A stretch of DNA of 64,000 bases, taken from the NCBI RefSeq assembly GCF_900010755.1, contig NZ_CZJT01000103.1:124001-188000 (forward strand). The letters are read 5' to 3'. Made by a program: the position numbers and the translations under genes. Shown in pieces: positions 26,434 through 35,860 of the stretch (positions are counted from its first letter, which is position 1; the number at the start of each line of letters is the position of its first letter). The stretch comes from Paeniglutamicibacter antarcticus. GTDB lineage: Bacteria; Actinomycetota; Actinomycetes; Actinomycetales; Micrococcaceae. The notes beneath the pieces are model-generated. The model saw nothing but the letters and a program-made list of their open reading frames with translations, had not been told where the DNA came from and ran no database searches.

Positions 26434-26718
26434 ATGGGACACGTAATCCGCGTCTCCGGAGTGGTGCGAAACTTTGGTTACCCGGGCAACACCAATTCGG
26501 CTGCGCGGGAAATCGCCCTGGTGAAGATCGACGCGACCGCCGGCTCAAAGCGCTCGGCCCCCTGAGTACGCGCCAACACGTTCCTCCGGCACGGAAAGGG
26601 TCAGTCCAACCAGCCGCGCTCCGGTACCCTCGACTTCGTGACCAAGCGCCCGGCCATCTGAATCATGGATGTCACCACGATCGAGAAGGAAGAATACGCC
26701 GTGCGCATCGCCGGCTAG
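26434..26718 (+). pseudogene. Probable decayed fragment of an acetolactate synthase small subunit (ilvN-like)
   Basis: From ATG 26434 the frame reads GHVIRVSGVVRNFGYPGN, resembling the IlvN N-terminal ACT-domain segment (G-x-L-x-RVSGLFxRRGYN). It then runs directly into AREIALVKIDAT, resembling the RELALIKV segment that lies about 45 residues further on in intact IlvN. A stop follows at 26563-26565. The same frame continues with VRANTFLRHGKG, cf. the FRxxVVDV region, and two more stops. This fits a gene with an internal deletion and stop codons. The rest of the 692-base gap between the RNase D-like gene and fadA shows no convincing gene. This is read by eye and needs alignment. Confidence 0.42.
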
Positions 26719-26807
26719 ATCCCTCATCGCCGGGCCGGAAACGGCGATCCCGACCCCTTGGAAGCCCGTCGGCCGCCGCATATAACACCCCTGCACTTGC
26801 ACTCTAA

Positions 26808-26823
26808 GTTACCGACCAGTAGC
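26808..26823 (+). promoter_or_regulatory. Candidate operator upstream of fadA
   Basis: GTTACCGACCAGTAGC is an imperfect inverted repeat (TTAC...GTAG) about 45 bases before the fadA start, in a position suiting a TetR-type fatty-acid regulator. No regulator gene is adjacent. Confidence 0.35.
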
Positions 26824-26868
26824 GTATGGGGTGGATCACATTCCACACGGCAATTGCAAGGAGTACCG

Positions 26869-28110
26869 GTGAGCCCCCAGTCAGTGAACACCCGCACGTC
26901 AGCGCGACAGGTCCGCGACGTCGTCTTTGTCGACGGCGTCCGCACCCCCTTCGGCAAGGCCGGGGACAAGGGCATCTACCACGGCACCCGCGCCGATGAC
27001 CTGGTCGTCAAATGCATTCGCGACCTGATGCGCCGCAACCCCTCGTTGCCGCCCGAGCGCATCGACGAGGTGGCCATCGCGGCCACCACCCAAACCGGCG
27101 ACCAGGGCCTGACCATCGGGCGCACCGCGGCCCTGCTGGCAGGCCTGCCGCAGTCGGTCCCCGGCTTCGCCATCGACCGCATGTGCGCCGGTGCCATGAC
27201 CGCGGTGACCGCCACCGCGGGCTCCATCGCCTTCGGCGCCTACGACGTGGTCATCGCCGGCGGCGTCGAGCACATGGGCAACCACCCGATGGGTGCCGGC
27301 GCGGACCCGAACCCGCGCTTCCTCTCCGAACGCATCGTTGACCCGGCGGCCCTGAACATGGGCAACACAGCCGAAAACCTGCACGACCGTTTCCCGGCGA
27401 TCACCAAGGAACGCGCCGACCGTTACGCGGTGGCCTCCCAGCAGAAGCTCGCCGCAGCCTACATCGCAGGACAGATCCAGCCGGACCTGGTTCCGGTCGC
27501 CGCCCGCCGGCCGGGCGAAGGATGGGACCTGCACACGGCCGACGAACCACCGCGCCCCGGCACCACCCTTGAATCCCTGGCCGAGCTGCGCACTCCCTTC
27601 CGCGCCCATGGCCGGGTCACCGCGGGAAACTCTGCGGGGCTGAACGACGGCGCCACCGCAGCGATCCTCGCCAGCGCCGACGCCGCCGCCGAACTGGGCC
27701 TGCCGGTGAAGATGCGCCTGGTCTCCTACGCCTTCGCCGGGGTTGAGCCGCAGGTCATGGGCATCGGCCCGGTCCCCTCCACCGAAAAGGCACTGGCCCA
27801 GGCCGGGCTTGGCATCGAGGACATCGGGCTCTTCGAAATCAACGAGGCCTTCGCAGTCCAGGTACTTTCCTTCCTGGACCACTTCGGCATCGACCAGGAA
27901 GATCCCCGCGTGAACCGCTATGGCGGGGCCATCGCCGTGGGCCACCCGCTGGCCTCCTCGGGCGTGCGCCTGATGACGCAGCTCGCCCGCCAATTCCAGG
28001 AAGACCCCTCGGTCCGCTACGGACTGACCACCATGTGCATCGGGTTGGGCATGGGCGGCACCGTGATCTGGGAAAACCCGAACCACGCCGACTTTGGAAA
28101 GGACGCCTAG
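26869..28110 (+). CDS. fadA: Acetyl-CoA C-acyltransferase (beta-oxidation thiolase)
   Basis: FadA performs the thiolytic cleavage of 3-ketoacyl-CoA, the last step of beta-oxidation. The 413-residue protein carries the acyl-accepting C106 in IDRMCAGAM, the NEAF motif, GGAIAVGHPLASSG with the catalytic His, and the C-terminal CIGLGMGG with the second Cys. I start it at GTG 26869 because AAGGAG lies five bases upstream; the frame is open earlier but those residues are not thiolase-like. The stop is two bases before the fadB start, so the pair is co-transcribed and should form the trifunctional FadAB complex. Confidence 0.95.
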   Translation: MSPQSVNTRTSARQVRDVVFVDGVRTPFGKAGDKGIYHGTRADDLVVKCIRDLMRRNPSLPPERIDEVAIAATTQTGDQGLTIGRTAALLAGLPQSVPGFAIDRMCAGAMTAVTATAGSIAFGAYDVVIAGGVEHMGNHPMGAGADPNPRFLSERIVDPAALNMGNTAENLHDRFPAITKERADRYAVASQQKLAAAYIAGQIQPDLVPVAARRPGEGWDLHTADEPPRPGTTLESLAELRTPFRAHGRVTAGNSAGLNDGATAAILASADAAAELGLPVKMRLVSYAFAGVEPQVMGIGPVPSTEKALAQAGLGIEDIGLFEINEAFAVQVLSFLDHFGIDQEDPRVNRYGGAIAVGHPLASSGVRLMTQLARQFQEDPSVRYGLTTMCIGLGMGGTVIWENPNHADFGKDA

Positions 28111-28112
28111 CC

Positions 28113-30245
28113 ATGAGCCAGGGCACCATCGAAAACTTCTCCGCCCTCGCGGCGGCTATCCCGAACGAAATCATCACCCACTCCCTTGTCACCGACGTAT
28201 CCCTGCCCGGCGGCAAACGACTGGCACTGCTGACCCTTGACAACGGGCTTGACCACTCCAAGCCGACGACGCTGGGGCCCAATACGCTGATCGAACTGCA
28301 CGGTGTGCTCACCCAGCAGAAGGCGCGCGCCGCGGCCGGGGAAATCGACGCACTGGCCGTGACGGGCAAGCCGTACTTCCTGGTGGCCGGCGCGGACCTC
28401 TCAGGGGTCAAGCATCTCTCCTCCCCCGAGCACGGCGAGGCCATGGCCACCCTGGGACACGCGGCCTACGACCTGCTCGCGGACCTGGGCGTACCGACCT
28501 TCGCGTTCATCAACGGGGTCGCACTGGGTGGCGGCCTGGAAATCGCCTTGGCCTGCACCTATCGCACAGTGTCCAGCGGAGCCAACGGCATCGGCCTGCC
28601 GGAGGCCTTCATCGGACTGGTCCCGGGGTGGGGCGGGGTCTACAGGCTGCCGCGGCTCACCGGCCCGGAGGCCGCCATGACCGTCATGATCGAAAACCCG
28701 CTGAACAACAACCGCTCGCTCAACGGCGTTGCGGCGGCCAAGATCGGCATCGCCGACGCCCTCTTCGAACCCGCCGACTTCCTGGAGCGGTCACTGCTCT
28801 GGGCCGGCGGCGTGCTCGATGGCAGCGTGGAGGTCGCGCGTCCCCATGCCGTGGACCCCGCCACGGACCCGGAGGTTGCCGCCCGCTGGGCCGCGGCCGC
28901 CACAAAGGCCCGCGCGTTCATCGAGGCCAAGACCTCCAACGCAGCCCCGGCTCCGGCCAAGGTGATCGAGGCCTTCGAAGCGGGCGCAACCATCAGCCAG
29001 GCCGAGTCCGCGCAGCTGGAAATCGCCGCGCTCACCGAGCTCATGCAGACCAACGCCTTCCACAACACCGTCTACGCCTTCCTTGACCTGACCCAGAAAC
29101 GCGCCAAGCGCCCGGCCGGGGCACCCGATGCAAAGCTCGCCCGGCCCGTCACCAAGATCGGCGTCGTGGGAGCGGGGCTCATGGCAGGCCAGCTGGCGCT
29201 GCTCTTTGCCAAGAACCTGAAGGTGCCCGTGGTCATCACGGACATCGACCAGGCGCGGGTGGAGAAGGGCCTGGCCTACATCCACGGCGAGGTCGACAAG
29301 CAACTGGCCAAGGGACGGATCTCCCCCGACGCGGCCAACCGCACCAAGGCGCTGGTCACCGGGTCGGCTACCAAGGACGCCTTCGCCGATGCCGACTTCG
29401 TGATCGAGGCGGTCTTCGAGGAACTCGCCGTCAAGAAGCAGGTCTTCGCCGAGGTGGAGGCCGTCGTCTCCGCCGAGTGCATCCTGGCCACCAACACGTC
29501 CTCACTCTCGGTCACCGAGACGGGCAGGGACCTGAAACACCCAGAACGCTTGGTCGGCTTCCACTTCTTCAACCCGGTGGCACTGATGCCGCTGCTGGAG
29601 ATCGTGCGCACCGAACACACCAATGAGGTTGCCGTGGCCACCGCGTTCGCACTGGGCAAGGCCCTGCGCAAGACCAGCGTGCTAGTGAAGGACGAGGCCG
29701 CGTTCGTTGTCAACCGCATCCTGCTGCGGCTGATGGGCGAGATTGCAAACGCCTTTGACCAGGGAACCGATCCGGCAGTGGCCGATAACGCCCTGCGCCC
29801 CATGGGCCTGCCAATGACCCCGTTCACCCTGCTGGCCATGGTCGGCATCCCGGTGGCGCACCACGTGTCCGGGTCCCTAAATGCTGTATTCGGCGAGCGC
29901 TTCCACGTCTCGAAGAACCAGCAGGTGCTGATCGAGCACGGCATCAAGTCGCTATGGGTGCCCACAGCGGATGGCGGGCAAGAAATCCCTGCTTCAACAT
30001 TGGAATTGCTGGAGTTCGGTTCGAACCCGAGCACCGCGGACGAATTGCTTCTGCGCACCCAGGACGCCCTGGCCCTGGAGATTGGCCTGATGTTGGCCGA
30101 GGGTGTCGTGGCGGGTCCCGAGGACATCGATTTGTGCATGATCATGGGCGCAGGTTGGCCCATGCATATGGGTGGCATTACCCCGTACCTTGACCAGGTC
30201 GGCGCCTCCGAGCGTGCCAACGGCAAGAAGTTCCACCAGAAGTAG
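28113..30245 (+). CDS. fadB: Fatty-acid oxidation multifunctional protein: enoyl-CoA hydratase / 3-hydroxyacyl-CoA dehydrogenase
   Basis: The 710-residue protein combines an N-terminal enoyl-CoA hydratase domain (about 25-300) and two 3-hydroxyacyl-CoA dehydrogenase domains (about 345-700). In the hydratase part the oxyanion segment is INGVALGGGLEIALAC and the catalytic region is LPEAFIGLVPGWGG. The NAD-binding loop is IGVVGAGLMAGQLA (Ala where many have Gly), followed by ATNTSSLSV and the catalytic His in FHFFNPV. It catalyses steps two and three of beta-oxidation, feeding FadA encoded two bases upstream. The ATG at 28113 lies just after the fadA stop. A terminator follows. Confidence 0.95.
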   Translation: MSQGTIENFSALAAAIPNEIITHSLVTDVSLPGGKRLALLTLDNGLDHSKPTTLGPNTLIELHGVLTQQKARAAAGEIDALAVTGKPYFLVAGADLSGVKHLSSPEHGEAMATLGHAAYDLLADLGVPTFAFINGVALGGGLEIALACTYRTVSSGANGIGLPEAFIGLVPGWGGVYRLPRLTGPEAAMTVMIENPLNNNRSLNGVAAAKIGIADALFEPADFLERSLLWAGGVLDGSVEVARPHAVDPATDPEVAARWAAAATKARAFIEAKTSNAAPAPAKVIEAFEAGATISQAESAQLEIAALTELMQTNAFHNTVYAFLDLTQKRAKRPAGAPDAKLARPVTKIGVVGAGLMAGQLALLFAKNLKVPVVITDIDQARVEKGLAYIHGEVDKQLAKGRISPDAANRTKALVTGSATKDAFADADFVIEAVFEELAVKKQVFAEVEAVVSAECILATNTSSLSVTETGRDLKHPERLVGFHFFNPVALMPLLEIVRTEHTNEVAVATAFALGKALRKTSVLVKDEAAFVVNRILLRLMGEIANAFDQGTDPAVADNALRPMGLPMTPFTLLAMVGIPVAHHVSGSLNAVFGERFHVSKNQQVLIEHGIKSLWVPTADGGQEIPASTLELLEFGSNPSTADELLLRTQDALALEIGLMLAEGVVAGPEDIDLCMIMGAGWPMHMGGITPYLDQVGASERANGKKFHQK

Positions 30246-30272
30246 GCTCCACTGCCTCATGGAGACACCTCA

Positions 30273-30316
30273 GGGAGTGGCCTCCGGACCCTTTGGGGGT
30301 TCGTGGCCACTCCCTT
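30273..30316 (+). terminator. Terminator after fadB
   Basis: The arms GGGAGTGGCC and GGCCACTCCC are perfect over ten bases, with a 22-base loop and a short T-pair after. Confidence 0.7.
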
Positions 30317-30409
30317 GTGGTGTTGGTTCCCAACAGCATGTTTGCGTGACCGAAGATTTGTTGTGGGAAATGCATCGACCTTGGCCCGTTTGTAAGCAAC
30401 ACTGTGCTT

Positions 30410-30841
30410 ATGAAACAAGACCTGACTCTGATGCCCACCCGTAGGGGTGTTCTTGGTACCTCGTTGGCTGCCGGCGCGGTGGTCACCCTTGCTGCCTGTG
30501 GCGGGGGAAAGTCCTCTGATACGCCACCTTCGGCGACAGGAACCGCAACCAACGCCATTCCCCTGGCCGAACTTCCGGTCAAAGGCACTGCCTCCATTGC
30601 TGTCAATGGGAAAAACTACCTGCTGTACCGGCCCGATGACAAGACAGTGCTTGCCTACACCGCAGTTTGCACCCACCAGGGGTGCACTGTGGGCACGGGC
30701 GACAGCTCGAACTTCATTTGCCCGTGCCACGGCTCGGAATATTCGAAACTCGATGGGTCGGTGACCCAGGGTCCCGCGCCCAAGGCCTTGACCCGGTATG
30801 CCACCAGCATCGAGGGCGACGAGGTCAAGATCTTCCTCTAG
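30410..30841 (+). CDS. Rieske [2Fe-2S] lipoprotein, Tat-exported (first of two)
   Basis: The 143-residue protein has a twin-arginine signal (TRRGVLG, R11-R12) ending in the lipobox LAAC with Cys30, so it should be exported folded and lipid-anchored on the outer face of the membrane. A linker rich in Ser, Thr and Pro follows. The C-terminal Rieske fold has CTHQGC (C87, H89, C92) and CPCHGSEY (C104, C106, H107): two Cys and two His bind the cluster and the other two Cys form the disulfide. It is short, with no quinol-oxidase or cytochrome genes nearby, so the electron partner is unknown. An in-frame GTG at 30404 is an alternative start. Confidence 0.9.
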   Translation: MKQDLTLMPTRRGVLGTSLAAGAVVTLAACGGGKSSDTPPSATGTATNAIPLAELPVKGTASIAVNGKNYLLYRPDDKTVLAYTAVCTHQGCTVGTGDSSNFICPCHGSEYSKLDGSVTQGPAPKALTRYATSIEGDEVKIFL

Positions 30842-30954
30842 CCACCTTCCCCCCTGTGAGGGGAGAACGGTCCTTCGAGGAGAGACCTGGACTAAGGCCG
30901 CCTTCGACATCTCCAGAATCGTTGGTTTCGCGGGCTCATGGAATGATGGAACCC

Positions 30955-31431
30955 ATGAGTTCCCTATCTTCACAAACCCGTCGTGCGTTCGTTGGAACAA
31001 CGGTGGCCGCCGGCGCAGCTGTTGCCTTGACTGCTTGCGGCGACGGCTCGTCCGCTGCCCCGAACAATGTTCCTTCGGCTCCCCCGGAGCCCGTGGGCGA
31101 CGGCACGGTAGTGGCAACGCTTACCGAATTGGCGGTGGGAGCCCGGCTGTCGGTGACTGCCGCGCGCACCGGGGCGGATGGAAAAACCAAGGATGCAGGG
31201 TTCCTGCTCTTCCGCCCGAACGAGAAGACGGTTCTGGCATACACCGCCATTTGCACCCACCAGGGTTGCGCGGTGAGCACCAAGGCCCCCCAGGGCGATG
31301 ACTTCTACTGCGCATGCCACGGATCGCACTTCCAGCCCTCGGATGGCAAAGCGATTGCGGGCCCGGCAAGAGGCGCTTTGGAGCGTATCGCGGCATCGAT
31401 CAAGGGCCAGGACGTCGTCCTTTACGTATAG
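30955..31431 (+). CDS. Rieske [2Fe-2S] lipoprotein, Tat-exported (second of two)
   Basis: A paralogue of the preceding gene with 158 residues. The Tat motif is TRRAFVG (R9-R10), the lipobox LTAC has Cys28, and the cluster motifs are CTHQGC (C100, H102, C105) and CACHGSHF (C119, C121, H122). A longer mature N-terminal region separates anchor and fold. The ATG at 30955 is chosen, but ATGs at 30943 and 30946 are possible. It follows the first gene by 113 bases. The two copies differ in the linker and the loop between the motifs, so the duplication is not recent. The physiological donor or acceptor is not shown. Confidence 0.9.
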   Translation: MSSLSSQTRRAFVGTTVAAGAAVALTACGDGSSAAPNNVPSAPPEPVGDGTVVATLTELAVGARLSVTAARTGADGKTKDAGFLLFRPNEKTVLAYTAICTHQGCAVSTKAPQGDDFYCACHGSHFQPSDGKAIAGPARGALERIAASIKGQDVVLYV

Positions 31432-31436
31432 GTTCC

Positions 31437-31880
31437 CTACGCATAGAACCCACGCACGACAAGCTCCATGGTCTGCAGGATCTGGGCCGGGCTGGGCGAA
31501 CGCTGGCTTTGCAGTCGGATGATCCTCGAATCAAGTTCATCCAGTACGCTGCTTGCCGGTGCCCATGTTAGCGGGGCCTTCAGGTACCAGTCGTAACCGG
31601 CGGGCCGTGCCGGAACCCGCCCCTCGGCAAGGTATCCGTTGATTGATGCTTCGACGCCTTCCCTGTCCTCGGGATTGAAGGGCTCCAGGTAGTTGTGCTC
31701 GACCCCGCGCTCGATCAGTGTGACCCGTACGGTCCGTCCTTCGTCACTGCCCGGGACCCTACATAGGTTCCAAGCCCCTGCGGCCCAGCCAAGGAGTGCG
31801 AACCAACCATTTTCCGGCAGCAGTTCCCAGCCGGGTTCCGGCGCTTGCACCGACACGTCATTCCACATGCAGATAACCAT
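31437..31880 (-). CDS. Hypothetical protein in accessory patch
   Basis: I do not recognise this protein. From the ATG at 31878-31880 it is 147 residues, acidic and rich in Trp (WNDVSVQ, GWFALLGWAAGAWN, YDWYLKAPLTW), with no signal peptide or membrane segment. AAGAG lies about three bases before the ATG. The frame stays open to a TTG at 32069 and would add 63 basic, low-complexity residues, which I consider untranslated. The gene is convergent with the second Rieske gene and separated by only five bases. It could be an immunity or regulatory protein, but nothing visible shows it. Confidence 0.5.
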   Translation of the reverse strand: MVICMWNDVSVQAPEPGWELLPENGWFALLGWAAGAWNLCRVPGSDEGRTVRVTLIERGVEHNYLEPFNPEDREGVEASINGYLAEGRVPARPAGYDWYLKAPLTWAPASSVLDELDSRIIRLQSQRSPSPAQILQTMELVVRGFYA

Positions 31881-32109
31881 ATGCTCTTCGGGAACCCGGC
31901 CACCAGGGTGTTTTTCCGGTTGGGCCCACGCCCCCTGACGATCGCGGCGTTGACGGCGGCAGTGGCGCTTTCTGGGTGAGCGGGCGTCGAAACCACCGGC
32001 CATGCCCACCGCCGCCACCGTGCACTGCGGCCAGAGGTCATGAACTTCAAGTTTCCGGCCGCGGGCCAACAGTTAAGAGAGCGTGCTCGCTCACGACGAA
32101 CCCCAAAAA

Positions 32110-32129
32110 ATTAGAATACGTAATCTAAT
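32110..32129. promoter_or_regulatory. AT-rich 20-bp palindrome, operator candidate
   Basis: The arms ATTAGA and TCTAAT flank a perfect TACGTA core, with only two central-flank positions mismatched (18 of 20 symmetric). It is very AT-rich for this genome and lies in the 392-base gap between the two unknown minus-strand genes. Otherwise that gap shows no gene. Confidence 0.6.
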
Positions 32130-32272
32130 GTGGCGCTCTGGAAGGCATCCACAGCACGGCACGCGTCAAGTTCAGGTCCGGCAGTCGCGAACCAGCCAAG
32201 GCACTGGTCGCAATTCCTACCAGCCACGTAGCCACGGGCCCACTCCAAGCCTCGGCCCGCGCTGCAGGTGCA

Positions 32273-32938
32273 CTAAAGGGCTCCAGCGAAACCCCTGGAC
32301 AGGAAGTCGATGGTGTCCGAATCCAACCCGTTGAGGGAGACCCAATCGGCACCACTAGTAACTTCGGGGATTTGATAACTGGTCAGAGCGGAACCCCAGT
32401 TCGAGCAAACAACTTCGGAACGCTCATCAACCCAATGCGTGGCCACGAGCATTCCGTCCGCCCAGGCCTCAAAACGTTGTGTTTTCAGCGCGGGACCACA
32501 AGGAACCTGAAGCAATTCCTCCTCACCGACCCGCACGATCCCTGCGTTGGCGCTAGGCGGCTTGGATCCAACCGGAACCTGGGCCTCGGCAGACGTTTCA
32601 TTGAGTCGGAGGTATCTAATTTCCTTCGCGGAATTTTCGATGGCACGCAACAACACCAAATGGTCTGCGAAACTCGGCATGGAATCAACGGGCAGTTTTT
32701 GCAGGCGCCTGCGTAAAAGGACCATGTCTGGCATGGTGTCATCGCGGAACCAAGCCATTTCCCAGCTACCCGTGCGGGGTTCAAGATGAACCCGGGATTC
32801 GGCCCGATACGGGCGCTCGCCTTGATTGATGATCAACCTGGTCAGCAACGCGTGGGAGGACCTGGCCCGATATCGTACCCCAACACGCCTATCGTCCCGG
32901 ACAAGGACTTCCCAATGCTCAAAATTCCGCTCTTGCAT
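32273..32938 (-). CDS. Hypothetical protein in accessory patch
   Basis: A 221-residue protein with no family I recognise. It is rich in Arg, Glu and Trp at the N-terminus (NFEHWEVLVRDDRRVG) and has a well-mixed, protein-like composition, no signal and no membrane segment. The C-terminal half has WVDERSEVVCSNW and ends LSRGFAGAL. The base composition is lower in GC than the flanking core genes, which suggests transfer. Its start overlaps a second open frame on the same strand (32842-33072), so a frameshifted, longer original gene is possible. The weak site GGGGGA precedes the ATG. Confidence 0.55.
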   Translation of the reverse strand: MQERNFEHWEVLVRDDRRVGVRYRARSSHALLTRLIINQGERPYRAESRVHLEPRTGSWEMAWFRDDTMPDMVLLRRRLQKLPVDSMPSFADHLVLLRAIENSAKEIRYLRLNETSAEAQVPVGSKPPSANAGIVRVGEEELLQVPCGPALKTQRFEAWADGMLVATHWVDERSEVVCSNWGSALTSYQIPEVTSGADWVSLNGLDSDTIDFLSRGFAGAL

Positions 32939-33072
32939 GATTCCCCCAAGAATCTATGTGGACTCGGCTGTTCAATTAAGCTTAACGACATCCTAAGGCC
33001 TTTCTTGGGGGTTTCACCGGCGCGCCGCAGCGCAAATTCGCCAATAACCGCATTTCGTGTGGTTTTGGGCAT
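32842..33072 (-). CDS. Small overlapping open frame, doubtful
   Basis: A 76-codon frame starting MPKTTRNAVIGEFALRR at 33070-33072, with GAGGG seven bases before the ATG, a better ribosome site than that of the overlapping downstream gene. The first ~45 codons lie before the 32938 start and the rest overlaps it in another frame. It could be the true N-terminus of the next gene separated by a frameshift, or a small independent protein. I recognise no family. The alternative explanation is chance. Confidence 0.25.
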   Translation of the reverse strand: MPKTTRNAVIGEFALRRAGETPKKGLRMSLSLIEQPSPHRFLGESCKSGILSIGKSLSGTIGVLGYDIGPGPPTRC

Positions 33073-33081
33073 CTAACACCC

Positions 33082-34065
33082 TCAGAACAGGGCCACTTTG
33101 GGGGTTCTGGGGAATATCACGTCGAGTTCCGCCAATTCGGCGGCGTCTGGTTTCCAGGAAATTGCGCCGGCGTTTTCACTGACTTGCTCAGGTCTGGTGG
33201 CGCCCGCAATGACGCTTGCCACGCTTGGCTGGGCAGCAAGCCAAGAGAACGCGACCTGCAGCTCGGTCAGGTTGCGCACGGCGGCAAACTCGGAGAAGCT
33301 GCGCAGCTGGCCATAGTCGACCGTGTGCATTAGATGCGTCCGGGCATGGGTCAACCGGCTCCCCTCGGGCGCAATTCCACCCGAGTACTTTCCGGTCAGC
33401 AGCCCGTTGGCCAGCGGGAAGTACGGAAGCAGTCCCAGTCCGAACGCTTCAGCAGCGGGCACCACTTCAAGCTCTGCGCGGCGATCAAGTAGGTTGTAGT
33501 GGTTCTGGGTAGAAACAAATCGTTCGCCTCCCTGAATTCGCGCGGTGAACTCCGCTTCCGCGATCTGCCAACCCGAACGGTTCGAGTGCCCCAGGTAGCG
33601 AACCTTGCCCGCGGTGACCAAATCCTCGAGCGCAGCAAGGGTTTCCCCAATCGGCGTCAGCTCATCGGGGGTGTGGAATTGGTACAGGTCAATGTAGTCG
33701 GTTCCCAGCCGGCGTAGCGACGCTTCTACCGCACGGATGATGTAGCGGCGCGATCCCCGGGCGCCGAAATCGTTTCCGTTGGCACCGCCCATGTCCATGC
33801 CGAATTTTGTACCAATGACAACTTCTTCGCGATGTGGCCCCAGCGCACGGCCAAGCATGGTTTCGGAGAGTCCGGGCTCCATGCCGTACATGTCGGCAAC
33901 ATCAAAAAACGTGATTCCCGACTCAAGTGCCGCGCTGATGACAGCGTCGGTCCCCGCTTGCGTCACCGTCGCGGTTCCGGCCCGGCCCAGGTTGTTGCAA
34001 CCCAGTCCAACGGCGGAGACCACCAGCCCGGAACCGCCCAAACGTCGATACTCCACTGTGCTCAT
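33082..34065 (-). CDS. Aldo/keto reductase family protein
   Basis: A 327-residue NADPH-dependent oxidoreductase of the AKR superfamily, acting on carbonyl substrates that the sequence does not define. Family landmarks are MSTVEYRRLGGSGLVVSAVGLGCNN-type N-terminus, FFDVADMYGMEPG with the catalytic Asp and Tyr, VIGTKFG with the catalytic Lys, LGHSNRSGW, and the late SVIAGATRPEQV cofactor-binding stretch. It resembles the YghZ/Gcy-like potassium-channel-beta type. It lies on the minus strand, divergent from argG, with a palindrome about 40 bases upstream of its start. Confidence 0.92.
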   Translation of the reverse strand: MSTVEYRRLGGSGLVVSAVGLGCNNLGRAGTATVTQAGTDAVISAALESGITFFDVADMYGMEPGLSETMLGRALGPHREEVVIGTKFGMDMGGANGNDFGARGSRRYIIRAVEASLRRLGTDYIDLYQFHTPDELTPIGETLAALEDLVTAGKVRYLGHSNRSGWQIAEAEFTARIQGGERFVSTQNHYNLLDRRAELEVVPAAEAFGLGLLPYFPLANGLLTGKYSGGIAPEGSRLTHARTHLMHTVDYGQLRSFSEFAAVRNLTELQVAFSWLAAQPSVASVIAGATRPEQVSENAGAISWKPDAAELAELDVIFPRTPKVALF

Positions 34066-34067
34066 AA

Positions 34068-35675
<1,608 letters not shown>

Positions 35676-35714
35676 CTTCCAGTCATCTTCGCTCGAGGCT
35701 TCTAACTCGAGGCT

Positions 35715-35773
35715 CAAGCAAAAGGGCTTTGTTCCTTCCGGGAAACCGGGACGGAGCAAAGCCCTTTTGCTTG
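35715..35773 (+). terminator. Terminator after argG
   Basis: The arms CAAGCAAAAGGGCTTTG and CAAAGCCCTTTTGCTTG are perfect over 17 bases, with further pairing inside and a GAAA loop. Confidence 0.85.
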
Positions 35774-35789
35774 AAAAATGCATATGTAA

Positions 35790-35839
35790 AAAATGGCTGG
35801 GTGCCGCAACGGTTTATCGTTGCGGCACCCAGCCATTTT
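35790..35839 (-). terminator. Terminator of the converging minus-strand gene
   Basis: Perfect arms of 22 bases beginning AAAATGGCTGGGTGCC, with a six-base loop. On the minus strand it ends in TTTTTT, so it serves the 35861-36433 gene. Confidence 0.85.
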
Positions 35840-35860
35840 GCAACTCCGGAACCAGGCGGC

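Noticed and set aside
26899..28086. 395-codon minus-strand frame opposite fadA
   Set aside because: Antisense shadow of the thiolase, Gly/His/Val-rich without motifs.
31437..33081. Prophage or insertion element in the accessory patch
   Set aside because: No transposase, integrase, terminal repeats or attachment duplication is visible.
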